In this document: one piece after another, positions 16,696 through 25,663 of the stretch
How the letters are laid out: each line of letters opens with the position of its first letter
How positions within the stretch are numbered: position 1 is the first letter of the stretch
Origin: Gordonia hongkongensis
GTDB taxonomy: Bacteria > Actinomycetota > Actinomycetes > Mycobacteriales > Mycobacteriaceae
DNA: 64,000 bases
NCBI RefSeq assembly: GCF_023078355.1
Contig: NZ_CP095552.1
Location: forward strand, 4,898,001 to 4,962,000
Direction: 5' to 3'
Notes under the pieces: model-generated
What the model was told of the DNA's origin: nothing
Database searches by the model: none
Seen by the model: the letters and a program-made list of their open reading frames with translations, nothing else
Position numbers and translations under genes: made by a program

Positions 16696-18060
16696 TCAGG
16701 CAGTCAACGTGATTGCTTGCAGCGGGTCGCTGTATATCGCGTCGAGAGACACCGCGCCGGCGGCCTGCTGCTGCACGGTCGCTCCCGAATGTGACACGCG
16801 CACATCCCGTTTGCTCACGATCGAGGTCTCGCGCACGGCCTTCGCGACCGTCGGAAGGCCGGCCGCGTAATCGGTGAACGCCTGTCCGCCGAGGATGATG
16901 TGATCGGGATTGAAGATGTCGGCGATCAGTCCGACCGTACGTCCGAGCACCTCCGCCCGCTCTTCGAGCAGACGACGTGCCGTGAGGTCACCGCTACGGG
17001 CCAGGGCGTGGACATCTTCCACATCGGTCGCCGAGAGGCCCAGTGCGCGTGCAGCTTCCACGACACCGGTGTCGCTCACCGCGGGCTCCAGGCGCCCCGT
17101 CCGGTTCGGGTCGAGCAACGTGGTCGATCCGGTCGGGAAGTGACCGATCACCGGCGGTCCGGCGGTCGGCGTGTGCACGGTCCCGCCGACGCTGAACGCG
17201 ATGCCGAGCATCTCGCGCGCGTAGAAGTACAGGAAGCTCGACTGCTGGTCGTCGGGGTTGAGCACGAGCTCGGCGGCCGCCATGGCCTCGACGTGGGACG
17301 CAACCGACACCGGCAGTCCGACGGCCTCGGCGATCGTCCGGCCGACCGGCGCGCCCTCCCAGCCGAGTCGGGGGTGGTCGACGATGCCGCCCTCGGCCAC
17401 ACGCCCACCGAGCGCGACACCGACCCACAGCACCCGCCGGCCCGTCCAGCGCTCGGCGAAACGCCGTGCGCTGACACCGATGGCGGTGAGTGCTTCGTCC
17501 GGTGAATCGGCATGCGGGGTAGGGATCTGGATGGCCCCGACGACACGATGCAGCAGGTCATGGGTGGTGATCGCGGTGACCTTGTATCCGATGTGGATAC
17601 CGAGGGTGAGGAACTCGGAGATGTTGACCTCGAAGGGCAACCGCGGCCGCCCGATGGCGCCCGAGGGCGCAAGGTCGGCCCGTTCGCGGATCAATCCCGC
17701 CTTCAACAGCGCACTGACCTGGCGATTGACCGTGGAGATGCTGAGCCCGGTGCGCTCGGCCGCATCGTCGCGGAACAGCGGGCCGGACAACCGGGCGGCC
17801 CGGAGGACGAGCGCCGCGGGTTTGGTCGACAACTCCAGGCGCGGCGTTGCGACGTGCACCCGCTGGTCCCCCTTCACTGGTCCGCGTCGGTCGGCGACCG
17901 GACCCGGGGTCCGAGTCGGCGGTACGGAAGTCAACGGTACGGGCTGGCGCGTGCCCTGAGGAGCACGACGCACCGCGCGGGTGACCGGCTGACGCCGGAC
18001 AGGAGAGGCGGGGGCGTTGCGCAAAGTACGGGTGGAGAGTTCGGGCAGTGTGGCGGTCAT
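16696..18060 (-). CDS. ROK-family transcriptional regulator (CysR-like?)
   Basis: A 454-residue regulator. The first 75 residues are a proline/arginine-rich tail, followed by a winged HTH (about 78-140: LSGPLFRDDAAERTGLSIST, NRQVSALLKAGLIRERADL) and a ROK sugar-kinase-like domain (about 150-440). The ROK zinc motif is not obvious. The ATG follows GAGGACGATC. A short polycysteine ORF and a terminator-like hairpin lie upstream in the same direction. Corynebacterium CysR, an activator of sulfur assimilation genes, is a ROK protein; together with the polycysteine leader this suggests a cysteine/sulfur regulator. That is inference; mycobacterial Rv0485 is another possible relative. Confidence 0.8.
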   Translation of the reverse strand: MTATLPELSTRTLRNAPASPVRRQPVTRAVRRAPQGTRQPVPLTSVPPTRTPGPVADRRGPVKGDQRVHVATPRLELSTKPAALVLRAARLSGPLFRDDAAERTGLSISTVNRQVSALLKAGLIRERADLAPSGAIGRPRLPFEVNISEFLTLGIHIGYKVTAITTHDLLHRVVGAIQIPTPHADSPDEALTAIGVSARRFAERWTGRRVLWVGVALGGRVAEGGIVDHPRLGWEGAPVGRTIAEAVGLPVSVASHVEAMAAAELVLNPDDQQSSFLYFYAREMLGIAFSVGGTVHTPTAGPPVIGHFPTGSTTLLDPNRTGRLEPAVSDTGVVEAARALGLSATDVEDVHALARSGDLTARRLLEERAEVLGRTVGLIADIFNPDHIILGGQAFTDYAAGLPTVAKAVRETSIVSKRDVRVSHSGATVQQQAAGAVSLDAIYSDPLQAITLTA

Positions 18061-18073
18061 GATCGTCCTCGTC

Positions 18074-18096
18074 GAAAGACCCCGCGCATCGCGGGG
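18074..18096 (-). terminator. attenuator-like terminator before the ROK gene
   Basis: Read on the minus strand, CCCCGCG-atg-CGCGGGG (18096-18080) is followed by TCTTTC, a short intrinsic-terminator shape, and ends about 14 bases before the ROK start codon. It lies 79 bases past the polycysteine ORF, the arrangement expected for attenuation. Confidence 0.55.
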
Positions 18097-18175
18097 CGGA
18101 AGCCGGAAGCTGGTGCTCTGAGAAGAGACTCGAGAAGCGACGCCCCGGGGAGGAGATTGACTCGGCGGGGGTCGG

Positions 18176-18283
18176 TCAGCGCATTCGACGACAACAACAG
18201 AGAACGCGTGCAAGCGGCAGACGACAGCCCAGCGCGGTGGTCACGTAGGTGACCTCCGTGAGCCTGTGGTCGGCACTTGTCAT
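18176..18283 (-). CDS. leaderless polycysteine leader peptide
   Basis: A 35-codon ORF ending ...GCRLPLARVLCCCRRMR, with three consecutive cysteines, all TGT codons, which are unusual in such GC-rich DNA, plus another cysteine upstream. The -10 TAGCTT (18296-18291) ends seven bases before the ATG, so the mRNA is leaderless. Leaderless polycysteine ORFs in mycobacteria are known cysteine-responsive attenuators: ribosomes stall on the Cys codons when charged tRNA-Cys is scarce and the downstream gene is expressed. Here the downstream gene is the ROK regulator, 115 bases away, behind a hairpin. The peptide itself is probably not functional. Bases 18297-18525 hold no gene. Confidence 0.65.
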   Translation of the reverse strand: MTSADHRLTEVTYVTTALGCRLPLARVLCCCRRMR

Positions 18284-18290
18284 GCGGATG

Positions 18291-18296
18291 AAGCTA
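18291..18296 (-). promoter_or_regulatory. -10 box of the leader peptide/ROK transcript
   Basis: TAGCTT on the minus strand, seven bases upstream of the leader-peptide ATG, the standard spacing for a leaderless start. Confidence 0.5.
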
Positions 18297-18525
18297 GCAA
18301 CGCGGCCCCGTACCGGCAAGCCCGTCCCACCCCTGGTCACGGGCACCGACGACCGGTCGCACACGCGTCCACCGGCGAGAATAGGCCCGTGGCGCGACGC
18401 GGACAGGGGTTGCACTCACCCTGATCCGAACTCGTCCGGCGTCCGGTCGCTCGACCTGCGAACCGACGGAGAAGCGGACCGTGGTCGGCTTGGCCACTCG
18501 GGTCGAGCCTGTCGGTGCACCCCGG

Positions 18526-18531
18526 TAGATT
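18526..18531 (+). promoter_or_regulatory. -10 box of the ECF sigma gene
   Basis: TAGATT ends six bases before ATG 18538, giving a leaderless transcript and favouring this ATG over the GTG at 18532. Confidence 0.45.
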
Positions 18532-18537
18532 GTGAGC

Positions 18538-19612
18538 ATGACCACAACCAGCCCCGCGGCTGAGTCCAGCGCCGCGACCGACACCGAGTTCCTCGAGGTC
18601 AGCGAGCCGTTCCGCCGCGAGATCATCGCGCACTGCTACCGGATGACGGGGTCCCACCACGACGCCGAGGATCTAGCCCAGGAGACCTTCCTCCGCGCAT
18701 GGAAGGGCTACGGGAAGTGACCATCGGGCGTCCGTGCGCACGTGGTTGCACAAGATCGCTACCAACACGTGTCTGACCGCTCTGCAGAGTTCACAACGAC
18801 GCCCCCTCCCCTCCGGCCTCGGTGGCGACGCCTTCGACCCGACCGACGACCTGCTGCAGAACCACGAGGTGCCCTGGCTCGAGCCGTATGCCGGCACGGC
18901 CGACGAGATCGCGCCCGGCGACGACGCGGACCCCGCGTACGTGGTCGGCGCCCGCGAGTCGGTACGGCTGGCGTTCATCGCGGCACTGCAGCATCTACCC
19001 GAACGGCAGCGCGCAGTCCTCGTCCTCCGCGACGTGCTGCAGTGGCGCGCCGCCGAGGTCGCCGACACCATCGGTGTCACCACCGCCACCGTGAACAGTT
19101 TGCTGCAGCGGGCCCGCGAGCAGGTCAAGACCGCACGCCCGCAGCAGGATTCGGTCGGAGTCGACGCCGCGACGACACTCGACGACGCCGCCAAGCGCGA
19201 GCTGCTGGCCCGCTACGTGTCGGCCTTCGAACGCTACGACGTCGACGCGATGGTGGAGCTCTTCACCGACAAGGCGATCTGGGAGATGCCGCCCTTCACC
19301 GGCTGGTACCAGGGCGCAGAGAGCATCGGAACCCTCATCCGTTGCAACTGTCCGGCCGAGAAGGCGGGCGATCAGATCATGCTGCCCACGACAGCCAACG
19401 GGCAGCCGGCCTACGGGCTGTACATGCGCGAACCGGACGGCGTCCACCGACCGTTCCAGCTCCAGGTGCTCGAGATCGACCCGCAGACAGCCAAGGTCAG
19501 CCATGTCGTCGCCTTCTTCAGCGACGACATGGAGAGCGATTTCGCACGCTTCGGTCTGCCGGCGACCCCGTACGACGCACCGGCACGCACGTCGCCGAGC
19601 CCCTGGCACTGA
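18538..19612 (+). pseudogene. sigG: ECF sigma factor with SnoaL-like domain (SigG-type), frameshifted
   Basis: The first frame (18538-18720) encodes sigma region 2 (REIIAHCYRMTGSHHDAEDL, QETFLRAWKGYGK), then stops. The next frame (from about 18719 to 19612) continues without loss: RASVRTWLHKIATNTCL, region 4 (ALQHLPERQRAVLVLRDVLQ, VNSLLQRAREQVK), then a SnoaL-like domain (LLARYVSAFERYDVDAMVEL) that in this family modulates activity. Dropping one base near 18718 restores a 357-residue protein of normal SigG/TIGR02960 type. The break sits between regions 2 and 4, so the gene is inactive unless it is a sequence error. It converges with a VOC gene. Confidence 0.85.
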
Positions 19613-19637
19613 GACCGTCCGGTTCGCGCGGCGCCGA

Positions 19638-20054
19638 TCAGTCGTCAGCGGTCTTCGGGATCTGCGAGGGGTCCATCCACACGATCTCCCAGGCATGACC
19701 GTCCGGGTCACAGAAACTGCGGCAGTACATGAAGCCCAGGTCCTCGGCTGCGCGGAGTTCCCGGCCGCCGCAACCGAGTGCCGCTTCGGCGAGCCGGTCG
19801 GCGTGTGCGCGGCTGTCAGCGGAAATGGCCAGCAACGACTCGCGGCCCTGCAGTGGGTCGGCGACTGCGGTGGCCGCGTAGCCGGCGAATCGTCGTCGCT
19901 GCATGAGCACGACCATCGCCGAGTCGTTGATCATCATGCACGCGCTCCCGGCATCGCAGAAGATCTCGTCGAAGTGGAAGCCGAGCGATCCGAAGAACCG
20001 ACGAGACCGCGCGACGTCTACGACGGGCAGGTTGACGAACAGCATCGGCGTCAC
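19638..20054 (-). CDS. VOC (glyoxalase/bleomycin-resistance fold) protein
   Basis: A 138-residue single-domain VOC protein (LFVNLPVVDVARSRRFFGSL at the start, CDPDGHAWEIVWMDPSQIP at the end), with the two beta-alpha-beta-beta-beta modules expected. Such proteins bind a metal or small molecule; the reaction is unknown. GGAG seven bases upstream selects the GTG at 20054 (ATG 20045 is the alternative). It is convergent with the ECF sigma gene and divergent from the phosphatase; ECF sigma and VOC genes are often neighbours but no link is proven. Confidence 0.8.
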   Translation of the reverse strand: MTPMLFVNLPVVDVARSRRFFGSLGFHFDEIFCDAGSACMMINDSAMVVLMQRRRFAGYAATAVADPLQGRESLLAISADSRAHADRLAEAALGCGGRELRAAEDLGFMYCRSFCDPDGHAWEIVWMDPSQIPKTADD

Positions 20055-20137
20055 GGGCGCACTCCAGACATCTCGGGGTCGCTGATACTGACCGGCCCGA
20101 CGCCTCGAACTCATCGAAGCCGACATAGGGTGCAGGA

Positions 20138-20848
20138 ATGGGTGTGATCTATCTGGTTCGTCATGGTCAGGCGAACGCATTGGCGTATGGCATCGCCGAC
20201 GCCACCGACGATCTGAGCAACGGACCCGGCGGTCTCACCACGGCCGGGGCCACACAGGCCGCGCTGTCCGGTGGATTCCTCGCCGGGCAGATCGGCACCT
20301 TCACCGCAGCCGCCAGTGGCGACCTCCCGCGCCAGCAGCAGACGCTGAGCGGCGTGCTGGGGGCTTTCGACACCGGTCGACCTCAGCCGCACGTCGACCC
20401 GGGGTGGAACGAGTACTCACTGCCCGCACTGGTCGGCGAGGCCACGCCGGAGATGTATCGCGACGGCCGCAGCTACCAGGAACAGCTCGACAAGGGGCTC
20501 GCGGCCTGGATAGCGGCCGGCGAGCACGACGCAGCTCCTGGCCTCGACGGCGGCCCCGCCGAGAGCTACCCCCAGTTCAAGGCGCGCGTCTCCGACGCGG
20601 CCGCCCGCGCCACCGAGCTCGCCGGGTCGGGTCAGACGGTGCTCGTGGTGTCCTCGGCCGGCACCATCACCCAGTGGATCGCCCAGTTGTGGGGCATCCC
20701 CGACGAGACCTGGCCGGCGATGGCCCGCACGATGGTCAACGCGTCGATCAGCAAACTGATCGTCGGCCGCAGCGGCGTCTCGGTGGTGTCGTTCAACGAA
20801 CACGGTCACCTGTCGGACCGCGACGGCGGGATCGCGACTTTCCGGTAG
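20138..20848 (+). CDS. histidine phosphatase family protein
   Basis: A 236-residue phosphoglycerate mutase-like phosphatase. The catalytic RHG motif is in IYLVRHGQAN (residues 8-10) and the second histidine region is replaced by VSSAGTITQWIAQ, where many members have a histidine (VSHG), so activity may be altered. A -10 TAGGGT (20126-20131) lies six bases before the ATG, implying a leaderless mRNA. The substrate is unknown. Confidence 0.82.
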   Translation: MGVIYLVRHGQANALAYGIADATDDLSNGPGGLTTAGATQAALSGGFLAGQIGTFTAAASGDLPRQQQTLSGVLGAFDTGRPQPHVDPGWNEYSLPALVGEATPEMYRDGRSYQEQLDKGLAAWIAAGEHDAAPGLDGGPAESYPQFKARVSDAAARATELAGSGQTVLVVSSAGTITQWIAQLWGIPDETWPAMARTMVNASISKLIVGRSGVSVVSFNEHGHLSDRDGGIATFR

Positions 20849-21036
20849 CCCTTCGAGGCTCGCTTCGCTCGCACCTCAGTATCCGCGGCCTGGCGGCCGT
20901 GGTGGATCACGAAAGAACACTCCGCAGCATCCACATCTCTGCTCCCTGAGGTGCGAGCGAAGCGAGCCACGAAGGGCTTCGCAACGTGTCTCACCAGGCC
21001 CTTCGTGGCTCGTCGCTAACGCTCCTCGCACCTCAG
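20849..21036. repeat. cluster of three copies of a 31-38 bp repeat
   Basis: CCCTTCGAGGCTCGCTTCGC... (20849-20879) is repeated inverted at 20946-20976 and again direct, with a small internal insertion, at 20999-21036 (CCCTTCGTGGCTCGTCGCTA...CTCGCACCTCAG). Copies 1 and 2 can form a long hairpin. The cluster fills the 240-base gap between the phosphatase and the SDR stop and could terminate both. It has the look of a dispersed extragenic repeat. Confidence 0.8.
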
Positions 21037-21088
21037 GGATCAGGGGTTTGAGGATCTTTCGGATTAGGGAGCAGGGGCAGGTCCGAGC

Positions 21089-21835
21089 CTAGGCCCGGTG
21101 CAGGTTCTCGCCGGGTCGGGTGATGACGACGTTCGGCAGGACCGCGTACCGCGACAGCTGGGTGATCGAGTGGGCGATCACCGCGATGTCGCCTGCGGTG
21201 ATCATCTCGTCGGCGGGGAGGGAGTCCTTCAGCCAGTCGGTCATGTCGGTGTTGACGTAGCCCGGTGCGATTGTCGTCGCACTCACGCCGTTCTCGGATT
21301 CCTCGAGATTGAACGTCTCACACATGGAGACGAGAGCCGCTTTGGTCGATCCGTACGCAACGTACTCGGGCTCTGGATAGACGCCCGTGATCGAGGACAC
21401 GGCAATGACTTTCGCAGTGCCATGTGTCTCCGCTGTGGCACGGAGGGCCGGCAGGGACGCCTGCAGGAGGATGAAGGGGGCCCGGACGTTCACCTCGTAC
21501 AGACGGTCCAATCGCTTGACCGGGAAGTCGGCGATCGCACCTTTCGATCCCATCCCGGCGTTGATGATCAACGCATCCAACCGCCCGAAAGCCTCCGCAT
21601 GCGTGGCGCTGAGCGCGGCGATCGACTCCGCATCGGTTATGTCTGCAGGAAGGACCTCCACCCGCCCGGCGCCACGCTCGAGGAGCTCAGCCGCCTTCTT
21701 CTCCAATGCTTCTCGACCACGGGCACTGATGGTGAGGTCCCAGCCGTCGGCGGCGAACCGGTCGGCGATGGCCGCACCGATCCCCCTCGACGCCCCGGTC
21801 ACCAGCGCAGAACGGTTGTTGCCCGATTCACTCAT
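21089..21835 (-). CDS. short-chain dehydrogenase/reductase
   Basis: A 248-residue classical SDR. The cofactor motif TGASRGIG is at about 14-21, NAG at about 91-93, the catalytic serine in VSSITGVY and the YxxxK pair in YGSTK. Absence of a C-terminal extension and a soluble profile fit a cytoplasmic NAD(P)-dependent oxidoreductase. The first-strand region RGREALEKK suggests NADP preference, weakly. AGAGGG precedes the ATG. It may belong with the acyl-CoA dehydrogenase/phosphotransferase operon upstream on the same strand, from which 60 bases separate it. Confidence 0.9.
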   Translation of the reverse strand: MSESGNNRSALVTGASRGIGAAIADRFAADGWDLTISARGREALEKKAAELLERGAGRVEVLPADITDAESIAALSATHAEAFGRLDALIINAGMGSKGAIADFPVKRLDRLYEVNVRAPFILLQASLPALRATAETHGTAKVIAVSSITGVYPEPEYVAYGSTKAALVSMCETFNLEESENGVSATTIAPGYVNTDMTDWLKDSLPADEMITAGDIAVIAHSITQLSRYAVLPNVVITRPGENLHRA

Positions 21836-21895
21836 TGCCTACCCTCTGTGGATGCGCACACCGCGCGACTGTGTTCTGTTGACGCCGTTGCTCGA

Positions 21896-22912
21896 TCAGC
21901 TGATGTGGCGTAGGCCGTCGGCGATGAACGCCGCCGTCGCCTCGGCAGCCTTTTCGGCGCCGTCTCCCGAGGACGCCCCCGAGAGTGCGCGGTAGGTGAT
22001 CCCCTCGGCGATCACGCCGAGCTTCAGGTTCGCCAACCCCAGGTAGAAGTCCCAGTCACCCAGGTCGACACCCGTTGCGGTCGAATACTTCTGAGCGATC
22101 TCGTCGACCGACGCATAACGGTCACTGGTCCAGGCCGCGGAGAAGCCGAGAACCTGGTCGAAGGCGCCGGTGCGGTAAACGCACATCAGCGCGACATCGG
22201 TGAGCGGATCTCCGAGGGTCGACATCTCCCAGTCGACGACCGCCGCGATCCGGGCCGGATCGTCGGCGTCGATGATCGTGTTGTCGACCCGGAAGTCACC
22301 GTGCACCAACGACTCTCGCGCCTGCTCCGGAACCCGCGCGGCGAGCGCGTCGACGAGACGCTCGACGTCGGGGAGTTCACGCGTCTTCACGTGCCCCCAC
22401 TGCCGCGCCCACAGTTTCACCTGGCGGGCGGCGAAACCCGCGGGCCGACCGAACTCGCCGAGCCCGACCTCGCGATAGTCCACCGCGTGCAGGTCGGCCA
22501 ACGTCTGCACCAAGGCATCGAGATTGCGGGCGACCTCGTCGTCTGAGTAGGCGTCGAGGTCTTCCGCGGTCCGGACGACGCGGCCGTCCACGAACTCCAC
22601 CACGGTGCACGGCGCACCAATGACCGAGCCGTCGGCGTCGAAAGCGACGGTCCGCGCAACCGGGACCGACGTCGACTGCAGCGCACTGGTGACCGCCCAT
22701 TCACGGCCCATGTCGTGAGCCGACGGCGTCAGTCCGCCGGTCGGCGGTCGGCGCGCCACCCACGTGGTCACGCCGTCGGTGACCGTGTAGGTGAGATTGG
22801 ACTTGCCGCCGCTGATGAGGTCGATGGTCAGCTCACCTGCGGGCTCGACTCCGTTGTCGATCAGCAACCGGCGCAGGCGATCCTGGTCGAGTGCTGCGTC
22901 CGTGGCGGTCAT
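21896..22912 (-). CDS. phosphotransferase family protein (ACAD10/11-type kinase-like)
   Basis: A 338-residue aminoglycoside-phosphotransferase-fold protein. The nucleotide loop is GGKSNLTYTV (about 36-45), the catalytic loop LVHGDFRVDN and the metal loop VVDWEMSTLGDPLTDVAL. The ATG overlaps the acyl-CoA dehydrogenase stop by four bases (ATGA). In animals ACAD10/11 fuse this kinase domain to an acyl-CoA dehydrogenase that handles 4-hydroxy acids by phosphorylation; the coupled bacterial pair probably does the same as separate chains. Confidence 0.88.
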   Translation of the reverse strand: MTATDAALDQDRLRRLLIDNGVEPAGELTIDLISGGKSNLTYTVTDGVTTWVARRPPTGGLTPSAHDMGREWAVTSALQSTSVPVARTVAFDADGSVIGAPCTVVEFVDGRVVRTAEDLDAYSDDEVARNLDALVQTLADLHAVDYREVGLGEFGRPAGFAARQVKLWARQWGHVKTRELPDVERLVDALAARVPEQARESLVHGDFRVDNTIIDADDPARIAAVVDWEMSTLGDPLTDVALMCVYRTGAFDQVLGFSAAWTSDRYASVDEIAQKYSTATGVDLGDWDFYLGLANLKLGVIAEGITYRALSGASSGDGAEKAAEATAAFIADGLRHIS

Positions 22913-24141
22913 CGGGCACCCGCCGATGCCTTCGCCTCGAGCGCCTGCTGGGCCTTCTTCGCACGCCCGACGGCGCGACGGGCGATCGCCCACCGGTGGA
23001 CCTCGGACGGGCCGTCGTAGATGCGGAACGGCCGGAGTTCCTGCGACAGGCGGGCCAGCGGGAGGTCGGCGGACACACCGAGCCCGCCACACATCTGGAT
23101 GCTGCGATCGGCGATCCGCGAATACGCCTCGGCAGCAAAGGTCTTCGCGATCGATGTCTCGTCCGACGCGTGGTTGCCCAGATCGAGCTCGTGGCAGGCC
23201 TTCAGCAGCAACGCGCGAGTCGCGGCGAGGTCGATCTCGTTGTCGGCGACGAGTTGTTGGATCATGCCCAGATCTCCGAGGCGGCCACCGAATCCCTCAC
23301 GGCGTGAGACATAGTCGACGGCGACGTCCTGGCAGCGCTTCGCCGAGCCGAGCCAGCGCATCACGTGGGTCATCCGAGCCGGCCCGAGCCGGACCTGGGC
23401 GTAGCGATAACCCTCGTTCACCTCGCCGAGGATGTCCTCGTCGGGAACGAAGAGGTCGGTGAAGGTCACCTCGCAGTGACCGCCGATCATCGCCTTGTCG
23501 ATAGTGTTGATGTGGCGCCCGACGGTCAACCCGGGCGCATCGGCGGGCGCGAGGAACATGGTTGCGCCGCCGCGGTCACCGGGCGCGCCCGAGGTCCGCG
23601 CCATGATGATGAAGAAGCCCGCACCGTCGGCGCCGGTGATGAAGTGCTTGTCGCCGTTGATCTTCCAGCCGCCGTCCACACGGACGGCCTCCGTGCGCAG
23701 CGCGTTGGGATCCGAACCGGCGCCCGGAGCCGGTTCGGTCATCGCGAACGCCGAACGGACATCTCCAGCGGCCAGCGGGGCGAGGTACTTCTGCCGCTGA
23801 TCCTCGCTCGCGATGTGCGCGAGCATGTGCACGTTGCCCTCGTCCGGCGCACCGATGTGCAGCGCGATCGGACCGAACGTCGAATACCCGGCCGCCTCGA
23901 ACACCGGCGCGCGGTCACACATGTTGAGACCGAGTCCGCCGTACTCGACCGGGGCATGCGGGCCGAAGACCCCTGCCTCCTTGGCCTTGGCGTTCATCTC
24001 GCGACGGATGTCGTCACCACCGGCCGCCGTGATGTCACCGGCCGCCTCGTCCTCGATGGGCAGGACGTAGTCGCGGACGAAGGCCTCGGTCTTCGCGACG
24101 ACGTCGAGCACGTCGTCGTCGTGCCGCAGGTCTATGGGCAT
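22909..24141 (-). CDS. acyl-CoA dehydrogenase (ACAD10/11-like)
   Basis: A 410-residue FAD flavoenzyme. Motifs are AFAMTEPAPGAGSDPNALRT (FAD/substrate loop), MCGGLGVS, and YDGPSEVHRWAIARR at the C-terminus, the signature of the ACAD10/11 and FadE36-like group. A strong AAGGAG site lies seven bases before ATG 24141. It is first in an operon with the phosphotransferase, which it overlaps, and probably dehydrogenates a hydroxylated or phosphorylated acyl-CoA. A TetR gene lies upstream in the same direction. Confidence 0.92.
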   Translation of the reverse strand: MPIDLRHDDDVLDVVAKTEAFVRDYVLPIEDEAAGDITAAGGDDIRREMNAKAKEAGVFGPHAPVEYGGLGLNMCDRAPVFEAAGYSTFGPIALHIGAPDEGNVHMLAHIASEDQRQKYLAPLAAGDVRSAFAMTEPAPGAGSDPNALRTEAVRVDGGWKINGDKHFITGADGAGFFIIMARTSGAPGDRGGATMFLAPADAPGLTVGRHINTIDKAMIGGHCEVTFTDLFVPDEDILGEVNEGYRYAQVRLGPARMTHVMRWLGSAKRCQDVAVDYVSRREGFGGRLGDLGMIQQLVADNEIDLAATRALLLKACHELDLGNHASDETSIAKTFAAEAYSRIADRSIQMCGGLGVSADLPLARLSQELRPFRIYDGPSEVHRWAIARRAVGRAKKAQQALEAKASAGAR

Positions 24142-24274
24142 GGTGACTCCTTAACGCATGAGCAGGGTGGGGATCCCCGAACACCGACCGATCGATCGCT
24201 CGGCGTTGCATACCTTGCCAGGCGATACCCGCCGGGTCAAGCGGCCCAGCAGACGGCGCCCTGCGCGACGGCCG

Positions 24275-24922
24275 TCAGGGTGTGCGATACCCGACCAGCG
24301 CGCGGGCCATCTGGAGATTGCGCGCGATGAGTTCGTCCGGACCCAGCAGACCGTCGAGCTTGAACCAGGTGGACACCCCGACGCACATGGTGGCCACGGC
24401 ACGCGCCGCATCTTTCGGATACTCGGTGGTGAACTCACCCGTTTCGACGCCGGCGAAGACGATCACGTCGACCATCCGCTGCTGGCGGTCCCGGTGTCCG
24501 ATGTAGGTGGGCCGGTAGTTGTCGTCGAGGCTGCGGATCTCGGTGGAACCGACGAACGCCTGCTCGCGGCGATACATGTGGAACCGCAGAAGCGACTCGA
24601 CGACGGCGTCGAACTGCCGGATCGGCTCGGGACCCGCCTCGACGATCGCGGCCTCCGAGCGTGCCAGGAGGTCGGTCATCGTGCGTTCGAGGAGCCCCTG
24701 CAGCAACGACTGCTTCGACGGGTAGTGGTGATAGAGCCCTGGCACCGACAAATTGGCCCGCGCGGCGATCTCCCGGACCGAGGTCCCGTGGTAGCCCTGT
24801 TCGGCGAACGCCGCCAGCGCCGCCGCCAACGGGACCGGCAGTTCGGGCTCGCCGTAATCCCGCCAGCCGCCCAGTGGCCGCGTCGCCGGACGGATGTCTG
24901 CTTCGCCGGTTCCGCCACTCAT
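24275..24922 (-). CDS. TetR-family regulator
   Basis: A 215-residue TetR protein with a short polar N-tail and the HTH at about 30-80 (LAAALAAFAEQGYHGTSVRE, NLSVPGLYHHYPSKQSLL). The ATG at 24922 is chosen over 24934 because the -10 TATGTT (24935-24930) ends seven bases upstream, a leaderless arrangement. It precedes the acyl-CoA dehydrogenase operon by 133 bases, which makes that operon the likely target. Confidence 0.85.
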   Translation of the reverse strand: MSGGTGEADIRPATRPLGGWRDYGEPELPVPLAAALAAFAEQGYHGTSVREIAARANLSVPGLYHHYPSKQSLLQGLLERTMTDLLARSEAAIVEAGPEPIRQFDAVVESLLRFHMYRREQAFVGSTEIRSLDDNYRPTYIGHRDRQQRMVDVIVFAGVETGEFTTEYPKDAARAVATMCVGVSTWFKLDGLLGPDELIARNLQMARALVGYRTP

Positions 24923-24950
24923 GCCATCAAACATATCCCGACATGCGGAC

Positions 24951-25652
24951 CTACTCCGCATCGCCGGTGCGACGCGAGAGACTCTTCTCGAGCATCTCGG
25001 CGGGTGAGACGAGCAGCGCGATGCTCAGATCCACCACGTCGGCCTTGCCGAGTTCGACCTCGCCCTCGAGCCACGCCGCGAGCAACCGGCTCAGACCGCC
25101 GACCTGATAGTGCGCAACGCCGACCGCTGCCGCCGGCCCGACGTGGACGTCGAGAATGGCCGACGTGCTCTGCAGGGTGAGGCCGGCGAACAACGTCGTC
25201 GACTCCATGCGCTTGGCCGCGATGACCGGACTCAGAAGCGCCTGCGAGAAGAGCAGCCTGCCTTTGCGGCGGTCCGCGTCGATGACGTCGACGATCGCCG
25301 ACACCGCACCGGCGACCTTCGCACGCATGCTGGCCCCCTCGGAGAAGGCTGCCAGACTGGCTTGCGCGATCTCTTCGATGACCTCGTCGTACATGACGCC
25401 GACCAGCTGATCGACGGATTCGAAGCTCTCGTAGAAGTAACGGGCGGTGAGTCCGGCCTGCCGGCACACGCCGCGCACGGTCACCGCGCCCACGTCATCG
25501 GCGCCGAGCAGATCCAGTCCTGCATCGATGAGGGCGGATCGACGCCGCGCGACCCGGGTGTCGCCGCCCTCGCCGCCATAGGCCCGAAGCGTGCCGGCCG
25601 CGTCGGAGTCCGCACCGGAACGGCTGTCCGGGGTCGATGGTGCTCGTCCCAT
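24951..25652 (-). CDS. TetR-family regulator, divergent from the MpaB gene
   Basis: A 233-residue TetR protein. After a 25-residue disordered tail the HTH is at about 33-80 (RVARRRSALIDAGLDLLGAD, GLTARYFYESFESVDQLV); the C-terminal helices are alanine-rich. ATG 25652 follows TAGGAA with fitting spacing. The divergent promoter contains a dyad spanning both -10 boxes, so autoregulation and repression of the MpaB-type oxygenase are likely. The ligand is unknown. Confidence 0.87.
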   Translation of the reverse strand: MGRAPSTPDSRSGADSDAAGTLRAYGGEGGDTRVARRRSALIDAGLDLLGADDVGAVTVRGVCRQAGLTARYFYESFESVDQLVGVMYDEVIEEIAQASLAAFSEGASMRAKVAGAVSAIVDVIDADRRKGRLLFSQALLSPVIAAKRMESTTLFAGLTLQSTSAILDVHVGPAAAVGVAHYQVGGLSRLLAAWLEGEVELGKADVVDLSIALLVSPAEMLEKSLSRRTGDAE

Positions 25653-25663
25653 GATTCCTATCT

